Of a DNA stretch of 64,000 nucleotides, positions 13,601 to 23,500 are shown piece by piece. The DNA is from Lethocerus indicus (taxonomy: Eukaryota; Arthropoda; Insecta; Hemiptera; Belostomatidae), in contig JACDQD010000105.1 of the NCBI GenBank assembly GCA_019843655.1, forward strand, positions 1,922,001 through 1,986,000, given 5' to 3'. A model generated the notes under the pieces. The model had not been told where the DNA came from. It did not search any database and saw only the letters and a program-made list of their open reading frames with translations. A program made the translations under genes and the position numbers. Positions within the stretch are counted from its first letter, which is position 1. Each line of letters opens with the position of its first letter.

Positions 13601-14577
13601 ATAATGATAAGTTAAATGAGAAAAATTACAAATCTGGGTTGAAAATTACTGAGGATATTAAAAGTCCATCAGGAAATGTTAAAGTATCACATATTTTACT
13701 TACTCCAAATGATTTAAAAGTTTTAGCTGAAATGTTAATGAATGAGCAAAGTAAAACATCAACTTCTGCTTTAAGTGACAAGACTTCAACTCCAGTAATG
13801 AAAAATAAGAATAAAGTCACTCAAGATTCACTCAAAGAGGAAGTAGTTACAGATAAACCTAAGCATTTTGTAGTCACTTCTGAATCAAATGATCCACACA
13901 ATTCAAATAACAATGACAGTGATAGTGATTCAAGTTCATCCGATTCAAGTTCATCTGATTCAAGTGAAGACATTAAAACAAAGCATGGTCCCATGCAACA
14001 GCTAATGGCTTTAGACGAATCCAGAAGAGAAGATACGTCAGTCCCTATAGGTGATGGAGAATTTTCAATGCAACTAAATAGCCACGAAGGAGTCACAACA
14101 AATGTTCCATTTAATTCGTCTCAAATAAATGATTCAGAAGAATTTCCTTCTGATGAAAGTACAGAGGTTTACCTATTGTCAAATGGGGGAGTGACTGAAA
14201 GTTCTCTGAATGTAGAACAAACAACAAAGCATTATCAAGTTAAAGTAGATGTAGATGTGATTGATTTAAACAGCACAGAAATAACAAATAACAAAAAAGG
14301 TATTTCCAGTACTTCAAAGCCAGAGAAAATTAATAGTCGTTACTATGAAACAACCACTAATGACAATGAGGAAGTGTCTTTAAGAGAAATGACTACAGTC
14401 TCAAACAAAAATATAATTAAGCAAGAAGAAACAGAGAATGTGAGTGAAATATATACATCGAGAAAAATTAATGTACCTGATTCAGATTATTTAGTCGAAC
14501 ATTACCCATCAGCACTTGAAGAACAACATTTTTCAATACTAAAAGATTTTCTTAAAAAACATATTTCAGCTCCCTAA
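59..14577 (+). CDS. Secreted two-VWC-domain protein with a giant Ser-rich repeat region (5 exons, 1482 aa)
   Basis: Coding exons are 59-116, 8819-8884, 9063-9239, 10165-10353 and 10619-14577. Every junction is GT-AG and phase 1, and the summed length (4449 nt) is an exact 1483 codons. Residues 1-19 are a signal peptide (MIQGGAFFRLLLFATVTNA). Residues 43-100 and 102-161 are two VWC modules, each with ten cysteines in the CxxCxC...CCxxxxC pattern. Residues ~165-415 are Thr/Ser-rich, ~418-895 are SSESSSAH-type repeats, and ~896-1482 are an acidic Ser-rich tail. VWC modules are known to bind BMP-family ligands or matrix proteins (chordin, CCN, collagen propeptides). The repeat region is rich in Ser-x-Glu, the recognition motif of the secretory-pathway kinase Fam20C. 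I infer an extracellular, possibly phosphorylated matrix or adhesive protein. I do not recognise a named orthologue. The linkage of exon 1 across an 8.7-kb intron rests on phase and signal-peptide logic, and an extra in-phase exon could be missing. Confidence 0.8.
2252..2296. repeat. (TA)n microsatellite
   Basis: A pure alternating AT run of about 45 bp within intron 1. It is likely length-polymorphic. Confidence 0.95.
4631..4692. repeat. (TA)n microsatellite with adjoining hairpin
   Basis: A pure TA run of about 62 bp. Just downstream (about 4708-4740) the arms TAATGTCCCGTATA and TATACGGGGACATTA form a near-perfect hairpin with one bulged base. Apparent open frames here (poly Tyr-Ile) are translations of the repeat. 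Confidence 0.95.
8819..8884 (+). CDS. Exon 2 of the VWC/Ser-repeat gene: linker
   Basis: Exon 2 is 66 bp between TTGTTTTCAG and G|GTAAAA, phase 1 in and phase 1 out. It encodes residues 20-41, a basic and polar linker (VPLQRLEREVRSTLANNS then HHSM) between the signal peptide and the first VWC module. It has no cysteine. The sequence continues in frame into exon 3, where the split codon becomes Glu42 just before the first VWC cysteine. Confidence 0.75.
9063..9239 (+). CDS. Exon 3 of the VWC/Ser-repeat gene: first VWC module
   Basis: Exon 3 is 177 bp with acceptor TTGATTTCAG and donor G|GTATGT. It encodes exactly one VWC module (residues 42-100) with ten cysteines: Cys43, then PCEQCFC, VIC, IKC, SGC, HCC and YKC. 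The symmetric phase-1 boundaries are typical of extracellular modules that move by exon shuffling. The downstream intron (9240-10164) is AT-rich and I see no other gene in it. Confidence 0.92.
10165..10353 (+). CDS. Exon 4 of the VWC/Ser-repeat gene: second VWC module
   Basis: Exon 4 is 189 bp with acceptor TTTTTTCCAG and donor CG|GTGAGT, phase 1 on both sides. It encodes the second VWC module (residues 101-163), again with ten cysteines: Cys102, PCQVCYC, VMC, ITC, DC, QCC and HC. It is diverged from the first module at most non-cysteine positions, so this is not a recent duplication. The next intron (10354-10618) is 265 bp. Confidence 0.92.
10619..14577 (+). CDS. Exon 5 of the VWC/Ser-repeat gene: Ser-rich region and stop
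   Basis: A single 3959-bp exon after acceptor TTTTTTCAG encodes residues 164-1482, ending ISAP-stop (TAA 14575-14577). The order is a Thr/Ser-rich, Glu-rich stretch; the repeat array; a short non-repetitive hydrophobic island (about 12826-12920, NLGFDLVIDVHN...); then an acidic Ser-rich tail with DSSSSDSSSSDSSED-like runs at about 13340-13410 and 13915-13970. Those runs resemble the low-complexity parts of vertebrate dentin sialophosphoprotein in composition only. No transmembrane segment or further cysteine cluster is visible, so the product is probably fully secreted. The frame stays open through the whole array, which shows selection for coding. Confidence 0.9.
11380..12810 (+). repeat. 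In-frame tandem array coding SSESSSAH / SSESSSEKSSAH units
   Basis: About 1.4 kb of tandem coding repeats. The first part is built on 24-bp units (8 residues, SSESSSAH or SSDSSSAH, with GHSSAHSS variants at about 11590-11690). The second part (about 12195-12620) is built on 36-bp units (12 residues, SSESSSEKSSAH), several nearly identical at the DNA level. Isolated substitutions (AP, TH, AQ, an extra Glu) mark individual copies. Length variation between individuals is likely. Confidence 0.95.
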
Positions 14578-15610
14578 TCATGACTGTTAATAATTACGAG
14601 AATTCTCAAAGCTTTAAATTTAACTCAGGACCTATTGATGTTGTATTTCATATATATACACTATCCACATGTTTGTGATGGTTATCTTTTGTGTAGAACT
14701 CTGGGTTCTGAGTTATTCATAGTTTCATATAGTGAAATTTTATTATTATATATTCTGATTCAGATAGTTATATTTTATTTTCAAATATTGTATGTTGCCC
14801 AGATTCTTATTGGAAAACTAGATAGAAATTAGAATGATGTAGATATTTAACATTTAATATTGTTGACACTATCTGCACTCATTACTGTAGATATATTCAT
14901 AATTTTAGTCTCCAATTCCATGTGTTAAGGACTCTAAGTGTTAATTTATTTAGGTGGCTATGTTCACAGATATGTTACTTTTGTCAACAGTCATCAAACT
15001 TTCCAACTCATTTGCTTAATGTAAGCATTATAATAAATGATATACTATTATTATTTATAAAGTCATATATTTCTCCTTAATATTAGAATAATTTAATATA
15101 ATTTGACAATAATGTTAGTATGTAACTAGAAAGTAAATTGTATAACATATACAAAACAACAAATGAAATTGAGGAGGGCATAGAATCTCCGTCCGTAGCT
15201 GTCTATTTTTCTATGTTTTAGGACTGTGATATGCATGTTCTTTATTTACCAATTAATGTATAAATTTTAATTGTTTGTGATCTTGTATATGTTGATAAAA
15301 ATTTAATCTGGGTTTATTACCCATGATAATTTTTTCCCTAAATAATTAATTTTAGTTATTTTTAGAATGTTAATGTATATTTATAAATAATTTAAAATTT
15401 ATCTATTTATATATCATTATTGTAGTATAGGGAAAAGAACTGTACAATTAATTTAATGATAATAATAAATAAATACTGTCAATGAATTCTCTTCCAATTT
15501 AATTTAGTTTATCATTCTAAACATATTCAACTTTAAAATGATCAGTTACAATGTGTCTATATTGAATTATTTCATAAAGAAAGTATTCATTAATTTGAAA
15601 TTGAATAAAA
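14578..15610 (+). terminator. 3' UTR with candidate polyadenylation signals
   Basis: AT-rich sequence follows the TAA. AATAAA hexamers are at 15032-15037, 15464-15469 and 15604-15609, so alternative 3' ends are possible. No other feature is visible up to the promoter region of the next gene. Confidence 0.45.
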
Positions 15611-16067
15611 AATAAAATAGCATGTTGTAAAGCTATAAATCCATTCAACCTTTGATATATTTTCCATTCATTTCAAAATGGGTGACATCATTTACTAGTC
15701 ACATTATAATTATATTTTGTTTCAAAACTACATTTAAACTGATTTTGCACCTAATATATCATGAATATTAGCTATAGATAATCTTACTCAGTGCAGGCCA
15801 CCATGAGAATGTTGAAATTCAGTCTACTTTATCCTTGAGTCTTCAGATTTTAAGAATTTTAACGTGTTTTATGTTGTTTCAAAGAATTTTTAAAATAACA
15901 GGACAAAAATATATATGCGTGTTTACCATTTGTTTGTAATGGAAGTCAATATTGTCAGACTCACTAGTGTAATTCTTGAAATGTACAATGTCTGTTGGAT
16001 TCTGAAGCTGCCCTCCAACTTGCAGTGTTAGCACAATATATGCATTAAGTAACATATACATTATCTA

Positions 16068-16215
16068 CAGATGCAATCGCAAATTAAATGTTTTATATAC
16101 AAATATTAAATATTCTATTATTAAAAATTGTAGATTAAAAATAGTATTAGTAAAAATATTTCTACTCTATATATTTCATACTACTACACATTTTGTGAGT
16201 TTCGTTCTAGCAATC
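16068..16215 (+). promoter_or_regulatory. Possible promoter of the E1-like gene
   Basis: A TATATATT element at 16168-16175 lies about 30 bp before a plausible initiation zone near 16200-16210. Downstream is a good donor site at 16369/16370 for a 5' UTR intron. AT-rich sequence makes chance TATA matches common, so this is weak evidence. Confidence 0.25.
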
Positions 16216-16369
16216 AAAATGGCATGTAACAGTTGTTGAAGTAAACGCTTTAATGATTCTATACGTTGGTATTTAACAAAATATAAAATAGAAGATAAAT
16301 ACGGTATAATTTAAAAATAACATATCTTAATTTCTCGCTGAATATATTTAAAGATTGGAGGATAATAAG

Positions 16370-16525
16370 GTGAGTCTTTTGAGTGATATAACAACTCCAT
16401 GTTTACATCGTGTCACATTAATGAGTTACTAATTGTCATATTATAATACTGTTTAGAGTGAAAAACGAAATTTATTTATGCTATTATGTAAATAATATTC
16501 CATTAAAGAAAATAAATTTTTCTAG
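16370..16525 (+). other. Possible 5' UTR intron of the E1-like gene
   Basis: The donor AAG|GTGAGT at 16369/16370 and the acceptor TTTTTCTAG ending at 16525 would remove 156 bp and place the ATG at 16627 about 100 bases into the second exon. The donor is close to consensus and the acceptor is fair. If real, the otherwise intronless gene carries one non-coding intron. Confidence 0.4.
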
Positions 16526-16626
16526 TTTGAAGATTGAGAAAAATTCCTCGCTCAACAAATCATACAAATGTTTACATAACCTCTTTATATTATCCAAGGA
16601 CGCATTTTTTCCCACCTAAGAGCAAG

Positions 16627-19600
16627 ATGTCTACTATATCCCGAATAATCGATGAAGAGTTATATTCAAGACAAATTTACGTGTTGGGGAATGAAGCAAT
16701 GCAGCGGTTGGCTTCATGTGACGTTCTCATCTCAGGTCTGGGAGGCCTCGGCGTGGAAATAGCCAAGAACGTAATTTTATCAGGCGTCCACTCTGTAACT
16801 CTTCACGATGAATCGGAATGTCAGTTAGCAGATTTATCGTCCCAGTTCTTTCTGACGGAAGATGACGTCGGTAAAAACAGAGCTCAAATTTCATATACAC
16901 ATTTAGCTGATTTAAATAAGCACGTTACAGTTCGAATTCACGAAGGAGTTCTAGAAGAAGAAGAATTGAAGAATTTTGAAGTAGTCATTATCACTAATGC
17001 ATCGATAGAAGAACAGCTCAGAATATCAGAAATCACTCACAGGACTGATGTTGCGCTGATCGTCACATCGGTCCGGGGCGTATTCGCACAAGTTTTCTGC
17101 GATTTTGGGGACGAATTTACGGTGTTGGACAAAAACGGAGAAAATCCTGTTTCCGCTATTATAGCAGGTATTACGAGAGATACGGAAAGCGTCGTAGCAT
17201 GTGTAGAGGATTCGAAGCACGGACTCGAAGACGGGGATTACGTCACATTCTCGGATGTTCGAGGAATGACGGAGCTCAACGGCTGCGAACCGATTAAGAT
17301 AAAAGTTCTAAGCTTAGATACATTTAGCATAGGTGATACTACTAAAATGTCGCCTTATAAACGCGGAGGAATCGTGCACCAAGTTAAACTTCCTAGCGTA
17401 GTGAAATTCAAATCTCTAGCAGAATCGTTTTTAGAGCCTATATTTTTGGAAACCGATTTCGCGAAGAACGGGAGATCGAACCAACTACATTTATGTTTCA
17501 AGTCTTTGGATCAGTTCATAAAGGAAAAAGGATACCTCCCGCATCCTTGGTTTGACGAAGATACACAACATTTTCTTTCGATTTGCGAAAGCATGCACGA
17601 AACTTTTGAAAGAAGTTATGACTTGGACATCGAGTTATTGAAAAAATTCGCGCAGACTTGCTCCGGAAATCTGTGCCCAGTGAACGCAGTTATTGGAGGA
17701 ATAATTGGTCAAGAGGTTATGAAAGCTTGCACGGGTATGTTTCAACCGATTTATCAGTGGCTGTATTTCGACGCTGTAGAGTGTCTTCCACAAACGGAAC
17801 CCAACAACTATTATCCAATCGGCAGCCGTTACGACGGCCAGACGGCAATATTCGGACAACATTTCCAGAAGGTGTTGGGTTCTTTCAATTTGTTTTTAGT
17901 AGGAGCGGGAGCCGTCGGATGCGAACTATTAAAAAACTTCGCTGTTATGGGCATAGGTGCCGGCCGTGGAACTGTAACGGTAACCGACATGGACATAATA
18001 GAGAAATCCAATCTAAATCGCCAGTTTCTGCATCGGCCGCCTGATCTACACGAGTTAAAATCCGTTACTGCCGCAAAGGCGGTTAAGAAAATTAACCCGG
18101 CCATCAATGTCGTGGCCCACGACAATCAAGTCGGTATAGAGACCGAAAGTATATACGACGATTCATTTTTCCAAAAGATAGATTGCATTGCCACCGCGGT
18201 GGATAATTTGGAGAGCAGGATTTACATCGACCGTCGGTGCGTTTATAACAGGAAACCTCTAATCGAATCCGGAACTGCAGCAACTAAAGGCAACACGCAG
18301 GTCATCTTACCCTTCCTGACCGAATCCTACAACTCTTCGAGCGATCCTCCCGAAAAAACTGTACCAATCTGTACCCTAAAAAGTTTTCCTAATGCCGTAG
18401 AACACACGATCGAATGGGCGAAAGATATTTTTGAAAGCTTCTTTTTCGAATCTGTTTACAGCGCGTATCTGTATTTATATAACCCGGACGCGTTCGAAGG
18501 ACTGCTCAACCGCCCTGGGGTCCAGCCTGTCGAGGTGTTAGCTTCGGTCGTGAAGGCTCTAGAACAAGATCGGCCTTACAATTTCCAGGACTGTGTGTGC
18601 TGGGCCCGCAACCAGTGGCAAGACTTGTTCTACAACCAAATCAGACAGCTTTTAATCAATTTTCCGCCGGATCAAAGCGGTGTCGGCGGACAGCCTTTCT
18701 GGTCGGGACCGAAGCGGTGTCCGATCCCACTAGTGTTCTGCTCCGACGACCACCTCCACATCGAGTTCGTAGTTACCGCAGCCAACCTAAAGGCGATCAC
18801 CTACGGTATTCCGGGGAACTACAGTAGGAGCGAGATCGTGGACATGATCAAAATGGTAATGGTCCCGGCTTTCGTTCCGAAAACTATGACGGTCGAACTT
18901 ATCGACGATCTCACCCAAGTCGGCGAGGAATCCACGACAACTAGTTCTGTTAACTTCGACGATATGAAACAGAAACTTCCGAGTCCCAGTTCATTACTCG
19001 GAATCACGTTGATTCCGATGCGTTTCAAACCGGATGACGCTACTAATATGCATATAGATTTTGTGTTTGCGGCGTCGAAATTGCGCGCGGCCAACTACCA
19101 GATTCCGCCGGCGGGTAAGCATAAGACGAAACTGATAGCGGGTAAAATATTACCGGTCATAGTGACGTCAGCTTCGGTGGCTGCGGGATTAGCCTGCCTC
19201 GAACTGTTGAAGCTCGTGAGCGGGATCAGAAAGTTGGAACTCTATAAGAACGGCTTCTTCAACTTGGCTCTCCCACTTTTCGCCTTCTCCGAGCCGGTAC
19301 CCGCCAGGAAAAAGAAATATTACGAAGAAGAATGGACGCTTTGGGATCACTTTGAGATAGCAGGAGAAATGACGCTACGAGAGTTTTTAAATTATTTCGA
19401 ACAGGAGCACTCCCTGATTATCACCATGCTCACTTGCGGTGTTTGTGTTTTATATTCCTGCTTTACAAACTCGGGCGTCGTAAAAGATCGCCTCGAACTT
19501 ACCATGTCCCAACTGTCGGAAGTCGTTTCGAAAAAGAAATTGGAACATCACGAGAAAGCCCTCGTCTTCGAGTTATGTTGCACCGACTTAAACGATACCG

Positions 19601-19647
19601 ATGTCGAAGTACCTTATGTAAAGTACATTTTACCGAGATTAGTTTGA
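16627..19647 (+). CDS. Uba1-like: Ubiquitin-activating enzyme E1, UBA1-type, intronless (1006 aa)
   Basis: E1 adenylates the C-terminal glycine of ubiquitin with ATP, transfers it to its own cysteine as a thioester and hands it to E2 enzymes. The first ATG is 16627 (MSTISRIIDEELYSRQ...). Domains in order: inactive adenylation half with GLGGLG at residues 37-42; FCCH insert (~190-270); active adenylation half from RYDGQ (401) with GAGAVGCE (from 426), Asp454, Arg465, Lys478 and Asp526, spaced as human UBA1 Asp504, Arg515, Lys528 and Asp576; catalytic Cys582 in PICTLK, matching human Cys632; second catalytic-cysteine half-domain; ubiquitin-fold domain from ~902. The SDPPEK and FWSGPKRC motifs favour UBA1 over UBA6. 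At 1006 residues it is near the family length (human UBA1 1058), with a short N-terminus. One uninterrupted exon for a gene that usually has introns suggests a retrogene. Intact active-site residues argue against a pseudogene. Confidence 0.93.
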   Translation: MSTISRIIDEELYSRQIYVLGNEAMQRLASCDVLISGLGGLGVEIAKNVILSGVHSVTLHDESECQLADLSSQFFLTEDDVGKNRAQISYTHLADLNKHVTVRIHEGVLEEEELKNFEVVIITNASIEEQLRISEITHRTDVALIVTSVRGVFAQVFCDFGDEFTVLDKNGENPVSAIIAGITRDTESVVACVEDSKHGLEDGDYVTFSDVRGMTELNGCEPIKIKVLSLDTFSIGDTTKMSPYKRGGIVHQVKLPSVVKFKSLAESFLEPIFLETDFAKNGRSNQLHLCFKSLDQFIKEKGYLPHPWFDEDTQHFLSICESMHETFERSYDLDIELLKKFAQTCSGNLCPVNAVIGGIIGQEVMKACTGMFQPIYQWLYFDAVECLPQTEPNNYYPIGSRYDGQTAIFGQHFQKVLGSFNLFLVGAGAVGCELLKNFAVMGIGAGRGTVTVTDMDIIEKSNLNRQFLHRPPDLHELKSVTAAKAVKKINPAINVVAHDNQVGIETESIYDDSFFQKIDCIATAVDNLESRIYIDRRCVYNRKPLIESGTAATKGNTQVILPFLTESYNSSSDPPEKTVPICTLKSFPNAVEHTIEWAKDIFESFFFESVYSAYLYLYNPDAFEGLLNRPGVQPVEVLASVVKALEQDRPYNFQDCVCWARNQWQDLFYNQIRQLLINFPPDQSGVGGQPFWSGPKRCPIPLVFCSDDHLHIEFVVTAANLKAITYGIPGNYSRSEIVDMIKMVMVPAFVPKTMTVELIDDLTQVGEESTTTSSVNFDDMKQKLPSPSSLLGITLIPMRFKPDDATNMHIDFVFAASKLRAANYQIPPAGKHKTKLIAGKILPVIVTSASVAAGLACLELLKLVSGIRKLELYKNGFFNLALPLFAFSEPVPARKKKYYEEEWTLWDHFEIAGEMTLREFLNYFEQEHSLIITMLTCGVCVLYSCFTNSGVVKDRLELTMSQLSEVVSKKKLEHHEKALVFELCCTDLNDTDVEVPYVKYILPRLV

Positions 19648-19712
19648 ATATAAAGCATTTAATGCTCATTTAATTAGAAAACAGTTAAAAAATTCGTTCA
19701 ATTATAATTATT

Positions 19713-19781
19713 AATAAATATTATATATACGTTTTTTAAATCACTTGCGAGAACAGCAGCAATATAATCAGCTAAAATAAA
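19713..19781 (+). terminator. Polyadenylation signals of the E1-like gene
   Basis: AATAAA occurs at 19713-19718 and 19776-19781, 66 and 129 bp after the stop codon. Either could direct 3'-end formation. No long genomic poly(A) tract follows, so any retrogene tail has decayed or was replaced. Confidence 0.5.
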
Positions 19782-20473
19782 ATTTACATTTGTGCCTCTG
19801 ATTTCAGTTTCAAATTTATACATTACAGACGGATTTTAACACCTGGAATATAACCCTACAAATGTTCATACTGGAATATTTGCTAAGAAGGTATGTTGTG
19901 TTGAGTGTACAATCTGGACGGAGTCAACCAACCGTTCCGTTAATCAGATAATAAAGAGCTACTATCGCTCTTTCTCCGAGCCCTATTCGTGATACCCATT
20001 AAAACCATTGTGTAGATATATTGTTTATACGATCGGGAGGTCGCCAGACCATCAATCACGTCCCGGTATCCCGGTAACGGCTCCTAACGGTTCTCTTAAC
20101 AACAGACCAAACTCAGAATATAATATGTGCCGCTAAAAATATATCTCTTCTCCGATTATATTAGTAGTGAACCATATTATTATTATTCATTTATTTTTAA
20201 TTAGATGAATATTATTTAATCGTTAATTAATTAAATATTTAATCCGACAACGAATGGACCACCAGTATGAGGTCAGCATTTTTAAAAATAAATCAATAGA
20301 AACAAACTAAAAAAATGAAACATATAATCAAACGTGGCAAACCAATCTAGTCAAAATATTAACACTAAATGAAAACCATTGGAAAATTAAACGAGAACTA
20401 ATTCAATTTAAATAATAACAAACAAAATGAAAATAAAGAGAACTAAATTAAACTAGGCACGTTTTCGCCAGAC

Positions 20474-20536
20474 AAAGAGAACATGCTCTTTGAAACATGC
20501 TTAAATAAGCATGGGGCACCCTAGGGAAATCCCTAG
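20474..20536. repeat. Three consecutive short hairpins
   Basis: Perfect inverted repeats lie side by side: AAAGAG/CTCTTT (20474-20491, loop 6), CATGCTTA/TAAGCATG (20496-20513, loop 2) and CTAGGGA/TCCCTAG (20521-20536, loop 2). The function is unknown. Confidence 0.8.
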
Positions 20537-23500
20537 AGTTCATTTTTCATTCTGTCTGACATAAATAACATTCTGTTCGAACAGCACAACTTTGTTCCAG
20601 TTCGGAGAAGCCCAACGGTAATTATCATAAGCATGAGACAATTGTGACGGATATAATTCCAGCTAGTAGATAAATTGTACTGAGGACAATAGACAGCTTT
20701 CCCCAGACAGCGAGCCATTAAAAATATACTCCATTGGTACCATTCAGGAATGTAAGAGGGACCTTTTCTATTAGTGTTATATAGGATAGTTAATATTCTC
20801 ATTCGCGTTAGATTAAATAACCACGCGTGCGGTGTACGCTGGTTAGCATACAAATGTATGCTATCATGAGTAAAAAAAGAAAACGAAGGCAGTCAAATCG
20901 CTAACAAAATGCAGAAAATTAGTTTAAATGCTATAATTTCTTGCGCTTATAGTATTAGGCTAGGTGTTGAAGAAAGATTAAGAAATTCATCTTGGTCGTG
21001 ATAACAACTAACACGTTTCATGACATGAATTTGAGGAAGGTTTTAGTAAGTTGCGAGTAAGACAAATATTTACAATGAGTAGAAAAAGGAATTAAATCAT
21101 GATTATAGAAATAAAAAGGGTAAATTGTAATTTAAAATAATAATGAATGAATTTTTCTTTATGTCGAAACTCATTCAAAGACTAATATTAAAAAATAACT
21201 TCGCAACTAATGCGTCAAATTTATTTTCGCTTTCTCAAATTAAAGATAAAAGTTATTCAGAATTTATTGCTCATTAAACGTTCACGTATTAGAAAAAATA
21301 TACTCCGATCGCAGCAACAGGGAAATAAGAGTATGGAAGGTAGTCGGGGAAAGGTGTATTAAAAAACAGCCGTTGCCTAGTTTTATACTTTAGACTGTAT
21401 CATACAGTTTTCAAGAGCGGTGACCTATATGAAAAGGTGAAAAGCAAAAGAAGAACGTTCGGTAACAAGCCTTTTACCTTCTAAGTACTCCCGGCTATGA
21501 TATCAGCCAATAGCAATGTCCAGCACACTTCACCGATACGAAAATCGTTTTCGGTCATGAAATGGTAAATTCTAATTTCATAACTTGCTGAATAAATTAA
21601 TATAATATCCATATTTATATTTGAAGATAAAAACAACCAATAAGCTAAATGGGTTAATTCTCATAATGACATAAAAGAATTAGAGGGCGTGTTGTTTGTG
21701 TACATATATAAATTACGAATCTCAATACAGCTCACTATAACCCTATAGCTCCTTCGAGACCTGGAACATACTTACCAGTAAAGAACTGATCACTTAAAAT
21801 GTTACAGAGTTTAAAATCAGAAATTAACTATGAGCTTCGTTCCGCCCGGTTGGATGTTGTACACAACCATTGGTTATACGACTTCCAGATACTGCAACCG
21901 GATTGTATTACTCCACTTCCCAATTTTATGGCTCGCGGCGTTTAATTGTTGGTCCCTTCCTACATTTTTTATCTTCCCGGGCCAACCTAAACTGCCGTTC
22001 TTTCGCTGAACGTACCAAACCGCGACTATAGCCAGATCACAATTTCTTGTGCAACAGACCCATCCGTTCCAGTCGGTTCAAAACGATCGACCCTTTTTGC
22101 TATACCGCAAAGGTGTTATTACCGGTAAAACATTGTAATTAACACTTCCCTAAGCGATCCGCAATTGGTTCGAGCGCGAAAGCATGTTGCCGTAACCGTG
22201 ACGAATGAGAGACACGGATTACGTGTCGGTTGGAGGAAGGTGAAAGGGGAGCGCAGTGTTATTTTTCCCATTTAATACTATTTTGAGCTCTAAAAGTTCT
22301 AAATCCTACAGGCGGACTTTGAAAAGGTCGGAACATTTTCGACGGATCCCAAACTACACTTTCTCCTGCCTCGTTGTTGCATCGAGAAAGCAGCCTCCCA
22401 TTAACATTGAGGCATACGGGTAAAGGATACAATCGAAAAATCCGGAATAGCCGGTTCTCACCAGTGGGATAAATATTGAGGACTATAGCTAACCAGCCAT
22501 TAATTTCCAGTTTCGTATTCGTGATGTGTGTAATACAGCTTGTAATTTAAGGGATATTTTATGTATCTCTCGCATATCTTAGGAGAGGGCTACTTTAATA
22601 CGTTTTACATTTAGTCGGCAATAATTCTTTTCATTATGATATAGGCGGTTTGATGTCCAACAATGATAACTGCCATTTAATGAACTACGCCATACAAGGT
22701 GTTGTTTTGTGTCTTTCATACAGTAAATATATTTACAGATAAGATCTATGCCAAAAAAAATTGAAAGATATTTTCCGACAGTGCAGAAATCAGATTAATA
22801 AGGAATATTCTGTAATTAATTATAAAATAATGCAGAAAGTGCGACAAACACATCATCTGTTGAAAATATTATTCTACATAAATGGTTTATAGTTCACATT
22901 TCCTGCCGACATTAATGGCCATTCTTCGGTTTCGGTTTCAGCAGGGAAAAGTGCAAAACATGCGTTTAAAATTTACCTATCGACGGCTACTGGACCAAAT
23001 GCACCCAGTGACGTAAGTCCTAAAGAGGCCGGGGGGCGATAATTCAGAACGGGCTTCCTTCATAATTGGAAGAGAAAACAATTCGGAAAATGCAAAACAG
23101 AATTTCACTAAGACTACACTAAAAAGGAAACGTTTACACAAACATTTCTTGGACTTTTAACAGGGGAGACAATAGAAACGACTAACCTCTTATATTTCAA
23201 CATTAGTAGTTATTGTTATGTAAATTTGAAACATAATAAATGTGAATACATTTCCAAAATTGTTTTAGATTACGGTGTTTTTGGTGTGTTGTTGGCATAT
23301 GGTGTTTTCTCATTCAGTGAAAGAAATCCCAATGTATTTTCTCAAAATTTTAAAAAGAGAAGAACTCACTGAACTTCCATATTTACAGACCTACAATAGT
23401 AAGCAGATTGTGCTGTTTTCTTGTGTTTTGCACATTGGGTAACTGGTTAGTTAGTTACAATGAAAAATATCGGGGTCATATTACCGTCAGGAGTGCTTCA

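Noticed and set aside
16534..16626. N-terminal extension of the E1 frame by 31 residues
   Set aside because: It would need a TTG start. The first ATG (16627) begins at a sensible position ahead of the E1 homology, and the upstream part may overlap a 5' UTR exon.
17635..18125. Open frames on both strands inside the E1 gene
   Set aside because: They overlap a conserved enzyme whose frame explains the sequence, and they show no domain or signal of their own.
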